A stretch of DNA of 64,000 nucleotides from Incurvaria masculella (Eukaryota; Arthropoda; Insecta; Lepidoptera; Incurvariidae). Under the pieces are notes generated by a model, which saw only the letters and a list, made by a program, of their open reading frames with translations, did not search any database and was not told where the DNA came from. The position numbers were made by a program, and so were the translations under genes. The DNA lies in contig OX335641.1 of assembly GCA_946894095.1 (NCBI GenBank), positions 15,580,501-15,644,500 of the forward strand, read 5' to 3'. Positions 32,906 through 44,500 of the stretch are shown here, piece after piece (position 1 is the stretch's first letter; each line of letters opens with the position of its first letter).

Positions 32906-33796
32906 GCTTGCTACTTCTACGTTCTACTTGTAAATTACATCAACGCACCTGTCTTTTTTTAAGTAAAAATCTAAAACGTCATTATAAAATCTACCAGACC
33001 TTTCATATCTAAGAGAAGACTCTTTTCTATCGAACTCATAGAAAATTCTGTTAACCTGCTGCTGGCCCTGACTATTACGCAAGTAAGTATGTATTCTTGT
33101 TAGCGATGAAAATGACGTTTTAGCTGATGCGCTACTTGCCGGGATTGTTACGATTAATTTAGCTAAGCGCATAACTTCTGGAAAGACTCATTGCAATGTT
33201 CTATTAAATTATAAGGATTTCGTTTTTTGAAATTGATGTTTTATAAACGCATTAAGTTCATTTCGAAGGCGGTCAGCATTAAAATTTAATTACGTGTAAG
33301 CAACTAAAAATTCGTTTAATATTATTATGCTAGCCAATGCGAATGGTTTGATTGCGTTAAGTTCCTGATCTTTTTGGAATGAGAACATGAAAAAAAACAT
33401 GTATAATTCTTGCTAACGTTCTACCAAAACAGAAAGCAAAATGTTACAGAAATTGATATTTTATGCATGGAAAAAAATGTTGAAGTCAGGTCTCAAATAG
33501 GTATATTCCTTTTCAAGTTTGCGGCTTATATTGATATTAACTAATATTTATTTTAATACCATTTCAAAGATCTTAAAATTATCTACCCATTCAGCGAAGA
33601 ACATGTTTAACTTTTCTGAAATTCTTTAACAAAACAATAAAAAAAACCGGTTTCACGCGTTATACGGGTTGGTCACATTTAGAAAGCATTATTCCGAACT
33701 GCTTAACTAAGCGCCGTCAGGTCCAAAATGCTTAGGTATGAGGATGCTCTTAAGAGTTTTTCGGGAAACGTTGCAGCATAATTACTAAAATACATA
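32906..33796. other. Intergenic, no feature recognised
   Basis: AT-rich unique-looking DNA without exons I can support. Confidence 0.45.
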
Positions 33797-33991
33797 TGTA
33801 ATATGTTTTTATTGCAGAAACCGCTGCCTGGCCAGTCACCTTATGAATTTTACTTTAGACAAAAAGCTAAATTTGATAAACTGAGAGTAGGATTTTCCGA
33901 AAAAGACATAATATTCGCTGGGTCCATCGGAGATAAGTCTATAAATACCGCAGTCGAAGCGGGCAATATGAAAATTATTGTGACGAGTTAG
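33797..33991 (+). CDS. Gag-like reading frame behind a splice acceptor
   Basis: After TTTTTATTGCAG a frame reads KPLPGQSPYEFYFRQKAK, then FDKLRVGFSEKDIIFAGSIG and DKSINTAVEAGNMKI..., ending TAG at 33989-33991. The pattern (SPYEFYFRQKAKFDKL...DKSIN) resembles retroelement Gag capsid segments. It may be a retrotransposon shard or an exon of an unrecognised gene. No partner exon was found nearby, and a gypsy-type RT shard 300 bp away is on the other strand. Confidence 0.35.
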   Translation, partial: CNMFLLQKPLPGQSPYEFYFRQKAKFDKLRVGFSEKDIIFAGSIGDKSINTAVEAGNMKIIVTS

Positions 33992-34114
33992 CTTCCTTTC
34001 TCCGCGCTAGAAGACAGAAGTAGATAGTTCGCTCTACTTACATATTCAAGGACGTAACCCCCCGATGACGACGGCACGAGAGCCGCGTGGTGGCATCGCA
34101 CCCACGAGTGCGTC

Positions 34115-34154
34115 CACAGAAATCGGAATACCTATAATCATTCCGATTTCTGTG
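34115..34154. repeat. Perfect 15-bp inverted repeat, 10-nt loop
   Basis: CACAGAAATCGGAAT and its exact complement; the flanking GAGTGCGTCC also occurs as a direct repeat on both sides (34106, 34154). Confidence 0.8.
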
Positions 34155-34274
34155 AGTGCGTCCGATGCATAGAAATCATGCTAGGTCTATGGTCCGATGA
34201 GTACCTATCGTGTCCAATATTTCGCGCGATTACCGCCCAGTTATAAAATCTCGCCCATATTCAAAAGAAAGATT

Positions 34275-34371
34275 ATAATAGGGACTTGATGGCAGGCGCT
34301 TTTCAAATCGATCTTGCTGAAAATTCTATGCTTCGAAATTTTCGACACAACTTCTTTAATATTAGGCAGTG
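34275..34371 (-). mobile_element. Ty3/gypsy reverse transcriptase shard
   Basis: Reverse frame LPNIKEVVSKISKHRIFSKI, then DLKSACHQVPI, matches the gypsy RT block where the FSKIDLKS..HQ(V/I)P motif holds the first catalytic Asp. About 30 codons only. Confidence 0.7.
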
Positions 34372-34372
34372 A

Positions 34373-34655
34373 AAAAAAACCGGCCAAGTGCGAGTCGAAC
34401 TCGCACACGAAGGGTTCCGTACCATCGTACAAGATTGTACACTAAAAAATCACGTTTCTTAACCCCCCTTTAATTTTTATATTTTACCTATTTGTTGTTA
34501 TAGCGGCAAAATAAATACACATTCTGTGAAAATTTCAGCTGCCTACCTATTACGGTTCATGAGATACAGCCCTGTGACAGACGGACGGACGGACGGACGG
34601 ACGGACGGACAGCGGAGGCTTAGTAATAGGGTTCCGTTTTCACCCTTTGGGGACC
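34373..34655 (-). repeat. GTTCCGTACC repeat, reverse copy
   Basis: Complete from ACCGGCCAAGTGCGAGTCG to GGGTTCCGTTTTCACCC with about seven ACGG units. It abuts the gypsy shard. Confidence 0.8.
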
Positions 34656-34723
34656 ATTCTTCTTTTGTGATTTTCGTTAGATGTTACAATCACCCTCCAT
34701 CACCATTCTGCCGCCGGAGGGAA

Positions 34724-34860
34724 TGTACAGTCGTTTCGTCTGAAATCTATACACCGGAAATAGAGACAAATTTGAGATCTCTTTCTGACATGCTGACGTC
34801 AACCATAGAGTAAAAGGGACTTAGAAATTCCTTCTCTTTCCAGTGTTTACATTTGATAAG
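34724..34860 (-). repeat. Unclassified interspersed repeat, copy 2
   Basis: Inverted partner of 6000-6132, starting GTACAGTCGTTTCGTCTG. Confidence 0.5.
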
Positions 34861-35049
34861 TAACGACTGTACCAATTCGATGCCGACATTCAAAATATCA
34901 GAACCTTTCAATTATACCATAATATGAGCGCTACAGACATATAATCTATAGCATGTGCTGCGATCGGTCCATTTTGTGTACTGTTATTTATTTAAATGTA
35001 CTTAATTTAATGCAAAAAAAGAGAAAAACGTTTTTCTTGATTTTTTCTA

Positions 35050-35270
35050 GATCCTTTATCTATAGAGTCGGTAAACTATGGAATAGAATGGAATAAATTC
35101 CGAGGTATTTTTCCCATTGTATAACCTGGTATGAATAAGCACCTGGCTGGCGGGCTCGCAGCCACCGTGTAAGTTTGAAAATCAATAGGCTTCGTCGGGC
35201 ACCTCTTATGTGAGGTCTTGACATACGCCATAAGTAAACTTAGCGTAAACTTTAAATGCACTTAACATTA
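35050..35270 (-). repeat. Coding-like repeat (RCPTKP type), copy 1
   Basis: Reverse frame KRCPTKPIDFQTYTVAASPP, then ARCLFIPGYTMGKIPRNLFH, ending in a segment shared with 40140 (AGGGTCGGTAAACTATGGAA in plus-strand terms). Related frames occur at 40150-40330 and 59390-59470. Possibly the 3' end of a retroelement ORF; family not recognised. Confidence 0.4.
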
Positions 35271-35454
35271 AGAAAACATATTTTTGTAAACACTATTGAA
35301 GGAACGTTAAGTGGACTCCATATATCTTGATTTTTTACCAGCGGTTGTGCACTCCAGACTTACCTAGTTACGGTTGCGCGTGATGCATATTTCTTTCTTA
35401 ACTCAGGTGTGTCATGAATGTATTATTTGCATACATTATTTGCCTTAATAAAGG

Positions 35455-35461
35455 TATAAAA
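35455..35461 (+). promoter_or_regulatory. TATA box of lipase B
   Basis: TATAAAA lies 75 bp upstream of the start codon at 35530. With usual insect spacing, transcription would begin around 35485, giving a 5' UTR of roughly 45 nt. Confidence 0.7.
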
Positions 35462-35497
35462 GTGAAATTTTTATATTCGTGCTATTCTTGTGGACTC

Positions 35498-35533
35498 ATG
35501 GTAAACGCTTGCAACACTCACTGGTCAGAATGA
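35498..35533 (+). promoter_or_regulatory. Short upstream ORF overlapping the lipase B start
   Basis: ATG at 35498 opens an 11-codon frame ([11 protein letters not shown]) whose stop TGA (35531-35533) overlaps the lipase start as ATGA. If the transcript starts near 35485 this uORF is in the leader and could lower translation. Alternatively GGTAAAC at 35500 could be a weak donor. Confidence 0.4.
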
Positions 35534-35565
35534 TTTCCTACTACGCTTTACTAGCCCTTCTGGTG
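35530..35565 (+). CDS. Lipase B exon 1 (signal peptide)
   Basis: ATG at 35530 begins [12 protein letters not shown], a hydrophobic signal core, then the donor GTAAGT in phase 0. This start is chosen because it is the first ATG that continues in frame into exon 2, and because a TATA box lies at the right distance. Confidence 0.8.
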
Positions 35566-38500
35566 GTAAGTTTCTTTTTTTTATTATAATACTAGCAGCC
35601 CGTCCCGGCTTTGCACGGGCATAATATAATTTAAAAAATATTATTTTGACACAATGATACCCAAATAAACCCTTCTTACGTACAGTTCTTAAAAAAAGAG
35701 CATATACCTACATTGAAATATTGGAAATAAAAATAACAAATTTTGTGAATATTTTTTTTTGTATTTGTTACTTTTTATGTATTTTTCATGCTATTAATTA
35801 TTGTAAAAAGGACATAACCACAAAACAAAAGCCATTAAATAATTTATTGAATTAAAGCTTCCACTATTTGATGTTGTTTTATGTTGCACTAAATAATTAG
35901 CTAAATTAATAATTCAAAAAGTAATATAAAGGTATTGAAACAGTCTTAAATAATAAATTATTTATTTTTATAAGGATTAATATGTAGGTATACAAATAAA
36001 GAGCCTTTTCTAGCGGCGGTATTGAATTTTTTTGTAGATAATAATGTGTTCTATAAAATTGTTTTACATCATTTTGTTCTATCGTGAATAGTTTTCGCAG
36101 CGCACGCGATGTAAGGAACATTCTTGGTAAATTTTTTGCACCTTGGGTTACGTTATCGGAGTTTCCCGGAGGATCCCTAATTTTTTAAAGATAAATCATA
36201 GCCTATGTCCCTCGGATAGACGATAGCGTTCCAACGGTGAAATATTTTTTCAAATCCGTACAGTAGTTTCGGAGCCTACAAATACACAAACAATCAAACC
36301 TTTCCTCTTTATATAATGGTATAGATTACTCTCTAGTAAATGTCCAAAGAAACGCGGGTAGTAGAGGATAATTTTGAGCTCTTAGCCTAGTGGCGCGGGG
36401 ACTAGCCTTGTAATCCGAGGTCTGGGTTTAAATCTTCGCCCCGTTCATGTTCCACTTTCTTTCTCTTTCTGAGTTGGATTAGTGCATTTCGTCACGAATG
36501 CGAGCTGCTCCATGGTTCGTAATTCTATTTAAACCTGTAGGTCCCCTTCTCCTACTAGGTGGTAGGGTTTAGGCCCGCCCGAGGTGGTAACATCGCATTG
36601 GATGAAAACATGATCGAAGCGGCAATGAAAAATTGTCTGTGTTTTCCATCCAATTCAATATAGCCGTGCTCATAAAGGGAAATTCCTGGAATGTCACTTA
36701 ATTCCTTCGAGAATATGGTGTATTGGGCTAAAATCATTACGGTAGTTGTGTGGTATTAGGCATTCATGTCAGGTTTCATGAAAAAGGTCATGGAAAAAGT
36801 TTGTAAATAAATGTGTACCAAGAACGATGGCCCAAGTTAGACACTTTCGGGCTTGCTGCACAAAACTCTGTAATTATTCTTATTCCATTTTTTTTTTATT
36901 TAAGCCAAAACATTGAAACGGGAATATTCTTTCCCATTTGAGTTCATCATGCCTACTGCCTCTTAGCACTGTTTATGGTAATTTAAATAAAGTGTAATCA
37001 TTTACAGGCAGGTGCGCACACTGATCTACTGGACGGTAAGAAAAATTACACCTAAAGGTGTCCCAAAAGAAAAGATAATTTTCTCAAAATCAAACAGCCA
37101 CAGAAAAAAAATCAAAGAAAAATAAATATGACTGATATGATAAACCATACATAACATATCTGTTAAAATAGGCAGGTTTTAAAATCGCCTTACATTTTTT
37201 TTTTATGAAGTGAGCGAAACAAGAATTGTTTTAAAAAGAGTTATTCAAATACTATTTGTGTCTCGGAAAATCTGAGACAATACGTCATTTTATTCAAGAG
37301 GGAGCAAGAAGAACTAGTCTGTACAGAATAATAAAATCCTGGTAGCCCAGCGAAAGCTGCAAGAGGTCTGGGAGGTGAAATGCTTTACGCATGCCTGATT
37401 CCGGAATCAGGTTATGTGGGACCGGTTTAGCGAGTCTAACCTAACCCTAGGCTAAACCTACCCACTAAAACACCCACCTAATTTCCTTCAGCTTGTCGGC
37501 GTTATGAAGGGTAACCTGGCGTTTGGCGGGCGCAGAAGGCGCACGAGCCTACAATGTGTGTGTGGGTGTGAGGTGTGCAACTAAGGTGCGACCCTTAGGG
37601 CCACGGGGCGTTGCGTGAAGCGCCGGGGCGTGTCGGAGAAGCGACCAGGGACATGCCGGAACCTGCTGAAAGTACAGCGGGGCCCGCTTGTCCTGAGTCG
37701 GGGACGGGAACGGGAAGGACACGGTGGCGGTGCTAGAGCCGCGTTGAGGAAGGCCGTCTTGTCGTCCAGGACGTGACGAGGGCGACGTCTGTGCGGTGGG
37801 ATGGGTCGGATGCGTACGATACCGCCTTCACGAGCAGCGGATTCGGGTGGGTATGAGAGAGACCGGTTGCTGAATTAGCATCTATTTATAGGCTCTGTTT
37901 TACCCCCTCCAACGATGATCTCACTTGTGCGATGTTCAGTCACATTCATGCATGAATCACAATTCAATAAAGTACTTCTGCATCTCAAGCAGTCGCTAAA
38001 CATCGCTATAAATAATCTAAATTAATAGCTTCCGATTGATAACATAATTCTTCATAAAGTTGCATGAAATAATTTAGTAATTTTAGACAGAATCTAACAT
38101 GCATATTAAAATAACATAATACTGCAACACTCATCGCCTCGGAGACCAAAAGTAATTTGATGCTTTGTATGGAGAGCTGCTGTGACGCGTCATCTAGGTT
38201 TTTTGTTAAAGTCATTGAGTAAACTAGTTTGATTATCCGTCACTCCCATGTACACCCACACACCAACACTACTAACCCTTAATCTTCCTAACAATCATTA
38301 ACACCTCCAAAACGGATGCACACATACACGCACACACACACTCACCCTCACTGTGCTATAAATGTCAACATATGCTATGCTGTTCTAATCGTAACATGGA
38401 AAACATTGTACCCGCCTTGATCATGTAATAGGAAATGTTTCTACTGCCCCCTATAGTACAGTCGAAGGACTAGTTTACGGGTCAGGACTTAATGAAGGCC

Positions 38501-41500
38501 GTGGGTCCCTTATTATGTTCTTTTTTATATTTATATATATTTTATTGTCGCTCGCTGTCTTAACATTGTTATTAATGTATTTTATTTAAAAAAACTTTTT
38601 TTTTTTATTATGTTTCTTTCTAGCAATATTACCCAGCAGCACTGGCAGTTTGGAAGACGTGTTTCTGCGATTTTATAATGGGTAAGTTGTTTGCATGTCT
38701 GCTTGGAAGCTTTACCTTATTTTTTAAGGTTCCGTACCCAAAGGGTCTCCAAAGGACACTTCCTGCTTCCATCACGCTCGACTAATGACTTACACGACCG
38801 ATCAAACAATGCAACTCAACCCTATAGGTGACTTTTGAAATGTATTAACAGTGCAATAAGCTTAGACAGTCTGCATTCAAAAACAAAACCCGGAAAATGT
38901 GAGATAAGATCAGTCCATAAACAGCAGTTTACAATACTGCCCAGCTACAATACTTAGTTGCCGCATAATTTGAAACGTTCGATTAATTTTATCATAAAAC
39001 TAGCTGAGGTACCCGGCTCCGCTCGGGTCAATGTCGTTTTGGACTGATGTCGGGCTGTAACCCAAAGGGCTGGCCCAAAAGGCTAGTCGAACTACTTTAC
39101 TAACAGAAGATTAAACAATGTATATACCAAAAAAAAACTGGATCGAAATCCGTTGAGCCGATGTGGCATGATTGAATAAGAAAACATCCAAATACTGCCA
39201 TTTATAAATTCAGTGGAAGGAATGTACATAATATATTGCAAAACATTGGGGCCAATTAATTAATTGTTTTTGTCGCCGCGCTGGAACTATCCTGCGCTGG
39301 CACTACTACACATTGCCATGGACGGAAAACACGGACATTTTTTACTGCCGCTTCGACCATCTACCATTCAGTGCGATGGTACGTAGCAACTCGGGTGGGA
39401 TTATCCTTACAACCTCGTTAGTAAGAAAGGGGAGCTATTTTTTTACGTGGAATCCGCACCACAACCAGCCTTAACATCGAAAACGGCCACCCATCCAAGC
39501 CCCGACCGCGCCCATAGGTCCTGTACGTAGATGCAATCCACATATTAATCGAGTGAGTAGTTCGTAAGTTATGAGCCTTTAATCGCACCAGTCACCTCTC
39601 TCGTGATTTAGAATGATGTACTCTGCCAATTTCCACATGCAGGAGCAGTCCACTTATTGTTTTGTTATAAATATGTAACCCTCTCTTCTCACTCCTCTGG
39701 TAAGTTAGCGTGATGTTAAGTAACCCATACGGCTAGACTGAGATACAATCCTCATCTAAATCGGGTAATTGGTTCTCATGTTATAAGCATTTCATACTAC
39801 TGGTCACCTCTCTGGTAATTTAGCGTGATGGTTAGTAGCCCTAAAATTGCGGAAATAAATCGAGCTATACGTAGACGTAGGTACAATTATGTAGCATCAA
39901 TAATGGACGAACCATACATATTGTCATCCCCTATATCACCCCCTTCATAGTGACATATAAATTGCATCGTTATAATCAGATTTGTTTAAAATTGTGTGAA
40001 GAACCACCTTGCCGGCCAAACAGTGCTCGACGGATCATCATAACGCTGTCCCTCCGTCCCCTTTCTACAATCGCGGAACAGGCAGGCAATGCACCCATTC
40101 CTAGCCGACACTTAAAAATAAAAACCATCCGATCCTTTTGATCCTTTATTTATAGGGTCGGTAAACTATGGAATCGACTACATACCGATATATTTCCCCC
40201 AAAGTCCCCCGGAGTCGTTGAAACATGGGGTGCAATAAAGAACAACTGGCCGGCCGGCATGGTATTCGTATCCCCCGTGAAAGTTCGAAATGCCGCGCTT
40301 GGCTTAGTACCTACTAATCTACGAAACAAAAAATAAGAAACCATTCAACTGACACCGTAATATCTTAACAATGCGCCTTTAAACAATCAACCTAAAACGC
40401 CCAAACAAATGCGTGTAGGTAAAAAACGGCTGTCGCTAAGTTAGCATACCGTGCGGGTTGGTAGAAAGAATACAAAAAAAATACGTTAAAAATCTCATAC
40501 TAATCCGCGTACCACAAGACTACGGAGCGCCACTGAGGCGGCGCGGGCACCGCGGCGAGACGTTCGTCGCCAGCATTGCCGATCGCTCCCCGATTTCCCG
40601 AATCACGGGAAATTTGAGGTATTGCGGGTAAAATGGTGGGGAATGCAAGCGTTGGGAAATTTGCGGGGAATTGGCCAGTCCTTGGGGAATTTAGTTTTTT
40701 GGCCACATGACCTTTTTTTCTTTGCTCATTCGAAAAATATATCGAACATTAAAGCAATCGGGGAAACTTTGGATTTCGTCTTCTCCCGAAAGTTGTTCGG
40801 ACGGCCGTCGACTGCACGACCTTTTTTTTTGGTCATTCGAAATTTTCGATGAAAATTAGTTTCCTATTCCGGATTTTTACGGAATTCCGGGAATCCTAAG
40901 AACGTTTTTGGGGAATTGGAAGAGTGGTTATCGGCAACGCTGGTCGCCGTTTCGCGCGCTCGCGCGTAGGTACCTTCGGCTCTTCTCGGCAATACTCGGT
41001 CCTCGTCGGGTGGCCACCGCCGTCACGGCCCTCGCCGCGCTATTATTTCGTTTTCGCTCCGCGCCCTCTGACTATTTTTATTTTTGTTCGGCTCCTAAGG
41101 GTCGTTACGTGATGTTCAATAGCTTAAAGCCTTCCTCAAGAATTAGGTTAGACTGGTAGTTCCAGAGATTAGCGCGTTCAAACAAACAAAAAAACAAAGA
41201 AACAAACTCTTCAGCTTTATTATTAATATTATATACTATATTATATATTATATATTATAGTATAGATACTCAAATACGGTTAAAATATAAATGGCACGTA
41301 GGTATATTTTGGCACAGGCTTTTTTTTAGAATTAAAGATTTAGAATGTTTTCGTAGTAAGTAATTTGCACAAATCTCTTACCCTTTGGGCAGCGTATACC
41401 GATGAAGCGGCCAAACAGCGCTTAATTTTTCGACTCGGTTTAGAAATATTAAACTTTCGAGATAGCAACCTGAGATTATCAATATAACATTTAGCCTAGG

Positions 41501-44500
41501 TTTGACACGGATAATGTAGCTTTCCATTGGTGAAATAATTATTAGAATCGCTTAAGTTTTTCTAAAGATTACCCTGTACAAACAAAAAAAACGACATTAC
41601 CTCTTTATATAATAGTGTTGAATAGTGTAGAGGCAGATAGAATATATTTATACAGGTTAAGATCGTGACAAGCTTTTATTACATTTTAATAAGTTTTATG
41701 ATGTTTAAAGTGGGTGGGTTTGATTTAATTTGAAATTTATTTTCTTCTTTTTAGAGCATTTCAATAAAATCTTGCTTTTAAAAAACCTTTTTTACTCTAA
41801 ATTTTAAGACTTGCATTCGGAACTAAGTTATTCACCTCACCTCACCCGCATATTAATCACCAATAATATTTCTCAAAGCTACACCTATTCATCTAAACAC
41901 GTCTACACACACATTACAAGTCCCACTCATACACACTCGTACATATTTACTAATAAAATAGGTACTTCCTTGGAAATATAAGTATGTTCAGCCCATTGCG
42001 CGCGCATGCTAGGCCAAACATGGATTTAGCCTCTATTTCCTATGAGACAGCCTACAGGCAAGTGTTAATGTGAATCATTTGTGTATTTATTTCTCAATAA
42101 ACTCTTTATATTCTATTCTAAAAACTTCAGATTAGCCCAGCGGGTGATCCTGTGAAGTTTCGTAGCGATCGGATCGACAGATTATTTTTAGTTTTTTGTT
42201 ATTTGCGAGAAAATCACATTAAATTCGCAGGGCGAGCGCGGAACGAATTTATCTTAGTCCCGCCCGACATAGGTCCCGACAAAGAATACTCACCCTGAGT
42301 GAGTCACTCACTGTGTGAACTGTCACCCATACATCAACGAATTGCATTTTTCTGTGGCATATATATCAGTTTTAAAATTGCGTAAATAAAAAATGTAATA
42401 TTATATTATCTATGAAAAAAAACCCGTGCGACGCGCCAGGGCGGGTCGCTAGTACATAATATATCGTGTAACGAACACCATTCCTACCGTGTGTCCCTTT
42501 TGTGTTTTTTTATAATGAACATGATATATTCATACTTTTGGATGTTCTGAGTTTCGGGCTTTATGAAGGCGACCCTCCACGACACCTCTCGTATTTTTAT
42601 TTCATTTCATTTCATTTTTATTCACCTATATACCTATATACCTATATACATACACTCAGATACGTCAGATGGTTGCAAGAAGTAACATAGAAATATGCAA
42701 TAAACATCTCAGATCGTGTAAACATTTCTAGTATTATTATAAAGGTTTGCTTTCAATATCAGCTGTAAAGAGGCCTTGTCATAAATAGAGAGTCAGATAA
42801 AAAAGAATACATTAATGATTAGATTGTCCAATATAATATATAATATTATTGAGGAGATATTATATCTACCCAGTCAGTAGGCGTTCAGAAACTTGGAAAA
42901 TAGGTATAATTGTTACGCAGATATAACGCATTAATTAAATTAATTAGTTATTCACGGTGATCCTGACAGGGACACCACCGACGAGTACGTGGACGTCCAC
43001 CTCTTCAACTGCAGTGACCTGCTCCAAGTCGAAGGCTTTAATTCCTTACGCCCCTCCATGGTATACGCACACGGGTTCAACGAGTCCGTCAACAAAAACA
43101 GCACGATGGTAAGCTGTCTCACGCCGACCGGTTCACGTTGCTATCTGCCCCAACCCTTCTTGGCAGAAATTTTAAATACCAATAAATACACTCACAAAAA
43201 TTAAATTATTTGAATTATATTATCAAAAAAATATACCCTATGAACTAATTAGCGCTAGAATTAGCCTCCAACACGGTTCGACGATGCACTGGGTCGGACA
43301 AAATATTTAGAGGTAATACCGTCAAAATGACTGTTCCATCCAGCCTAATTCGTTTAGATTACATTTCGATTGGTGACATAAGACCCTAGAATTACTGTAT
43401 CCGAGTTTACTTAATAAGCATTTTTCTGCAAACATGGTTATTATAAAAACTTGATATTGAACTATTTTATGATTCAGACTAATCAAAGTTGGGCATTGTC
43501 ATTAAAATTCAAGCCGTAAATTAATTTAAAAACATTTTAAAATGCGATACCTTCGACAAAATAAGAGGTGAGGGTTTTATTTTATTTAATTCAGTAATCG
43601 ATTATCTAGTGTTTGGAATTTTGGATCTTTTCGTCATTTGGAAAGATTTTTCATTTTGGCTATATACTCGTACTAATTGCTATTATTTAAAACATGACCG
43701 ATTCTGAGCAATTCAGGGACGAATTCCCCCAGAATCGCTCTTATTTAAATTCATTGTAATTAATTTAAAGCCAAAATAAAAAAAATCGTCAAGCGCTATA
43801 CTAGAAGACCGATTGGTGAATATAAAAGAAATATAACCTCACCGCTCATGTTGCAAGAGTTATTGCGCTTTGTAAATTTTCAAACCAGTTAAAGGCTTGA
43901 ATATTAATGACAAGGATCAACTTTTATTAAGTAATTTAAATAACAAAATAAATCTATGTCAAGTTTTTCCGATAATCGTGTTTGCAAATAATTGTTTATT
44001 CTGAAAACTAAAATATAAAACCGTAGCTTATCGGATACAATCATTTTAGGGTCATAAGTCACCCTCATAGAGACACCGCTGCAGGAGAGCATGGAGATGA
44101 GCTGTCTCTCGCGGCCGCGAGACGGCCTACGCTACATAGAGACAGCGCTGCAGGAGAGCATGGAGATGAGCTGTCTCGCGCGGCCGCGAGACGGCCTACG
44201 CTACATAGAGACAGCGCTGCAGGAGAGCATGGAGATGAGATGTCTCGCGCGGCCGCGAGACGGCCTACGCTACATAGAGACAGCGCTGCAGGAGAGCATT
44301 GAGATAAGCTGTCTCGCGCGGCCGCGAGACGGCCTACGCTACATAGAGACAGCGCTGCAGGAGAGCATGGAGATGAGCTGTCTCGCGCGGCCGCGAGACG
44401 GCCTACGCTATATAGAGACAGCGCTGCAGGAGAGCATGGAGATGAGCTGTCTCGCGGCCGCGAGACGGCCTACGCTACATAGAGACAGCGCTGCAGGAGA

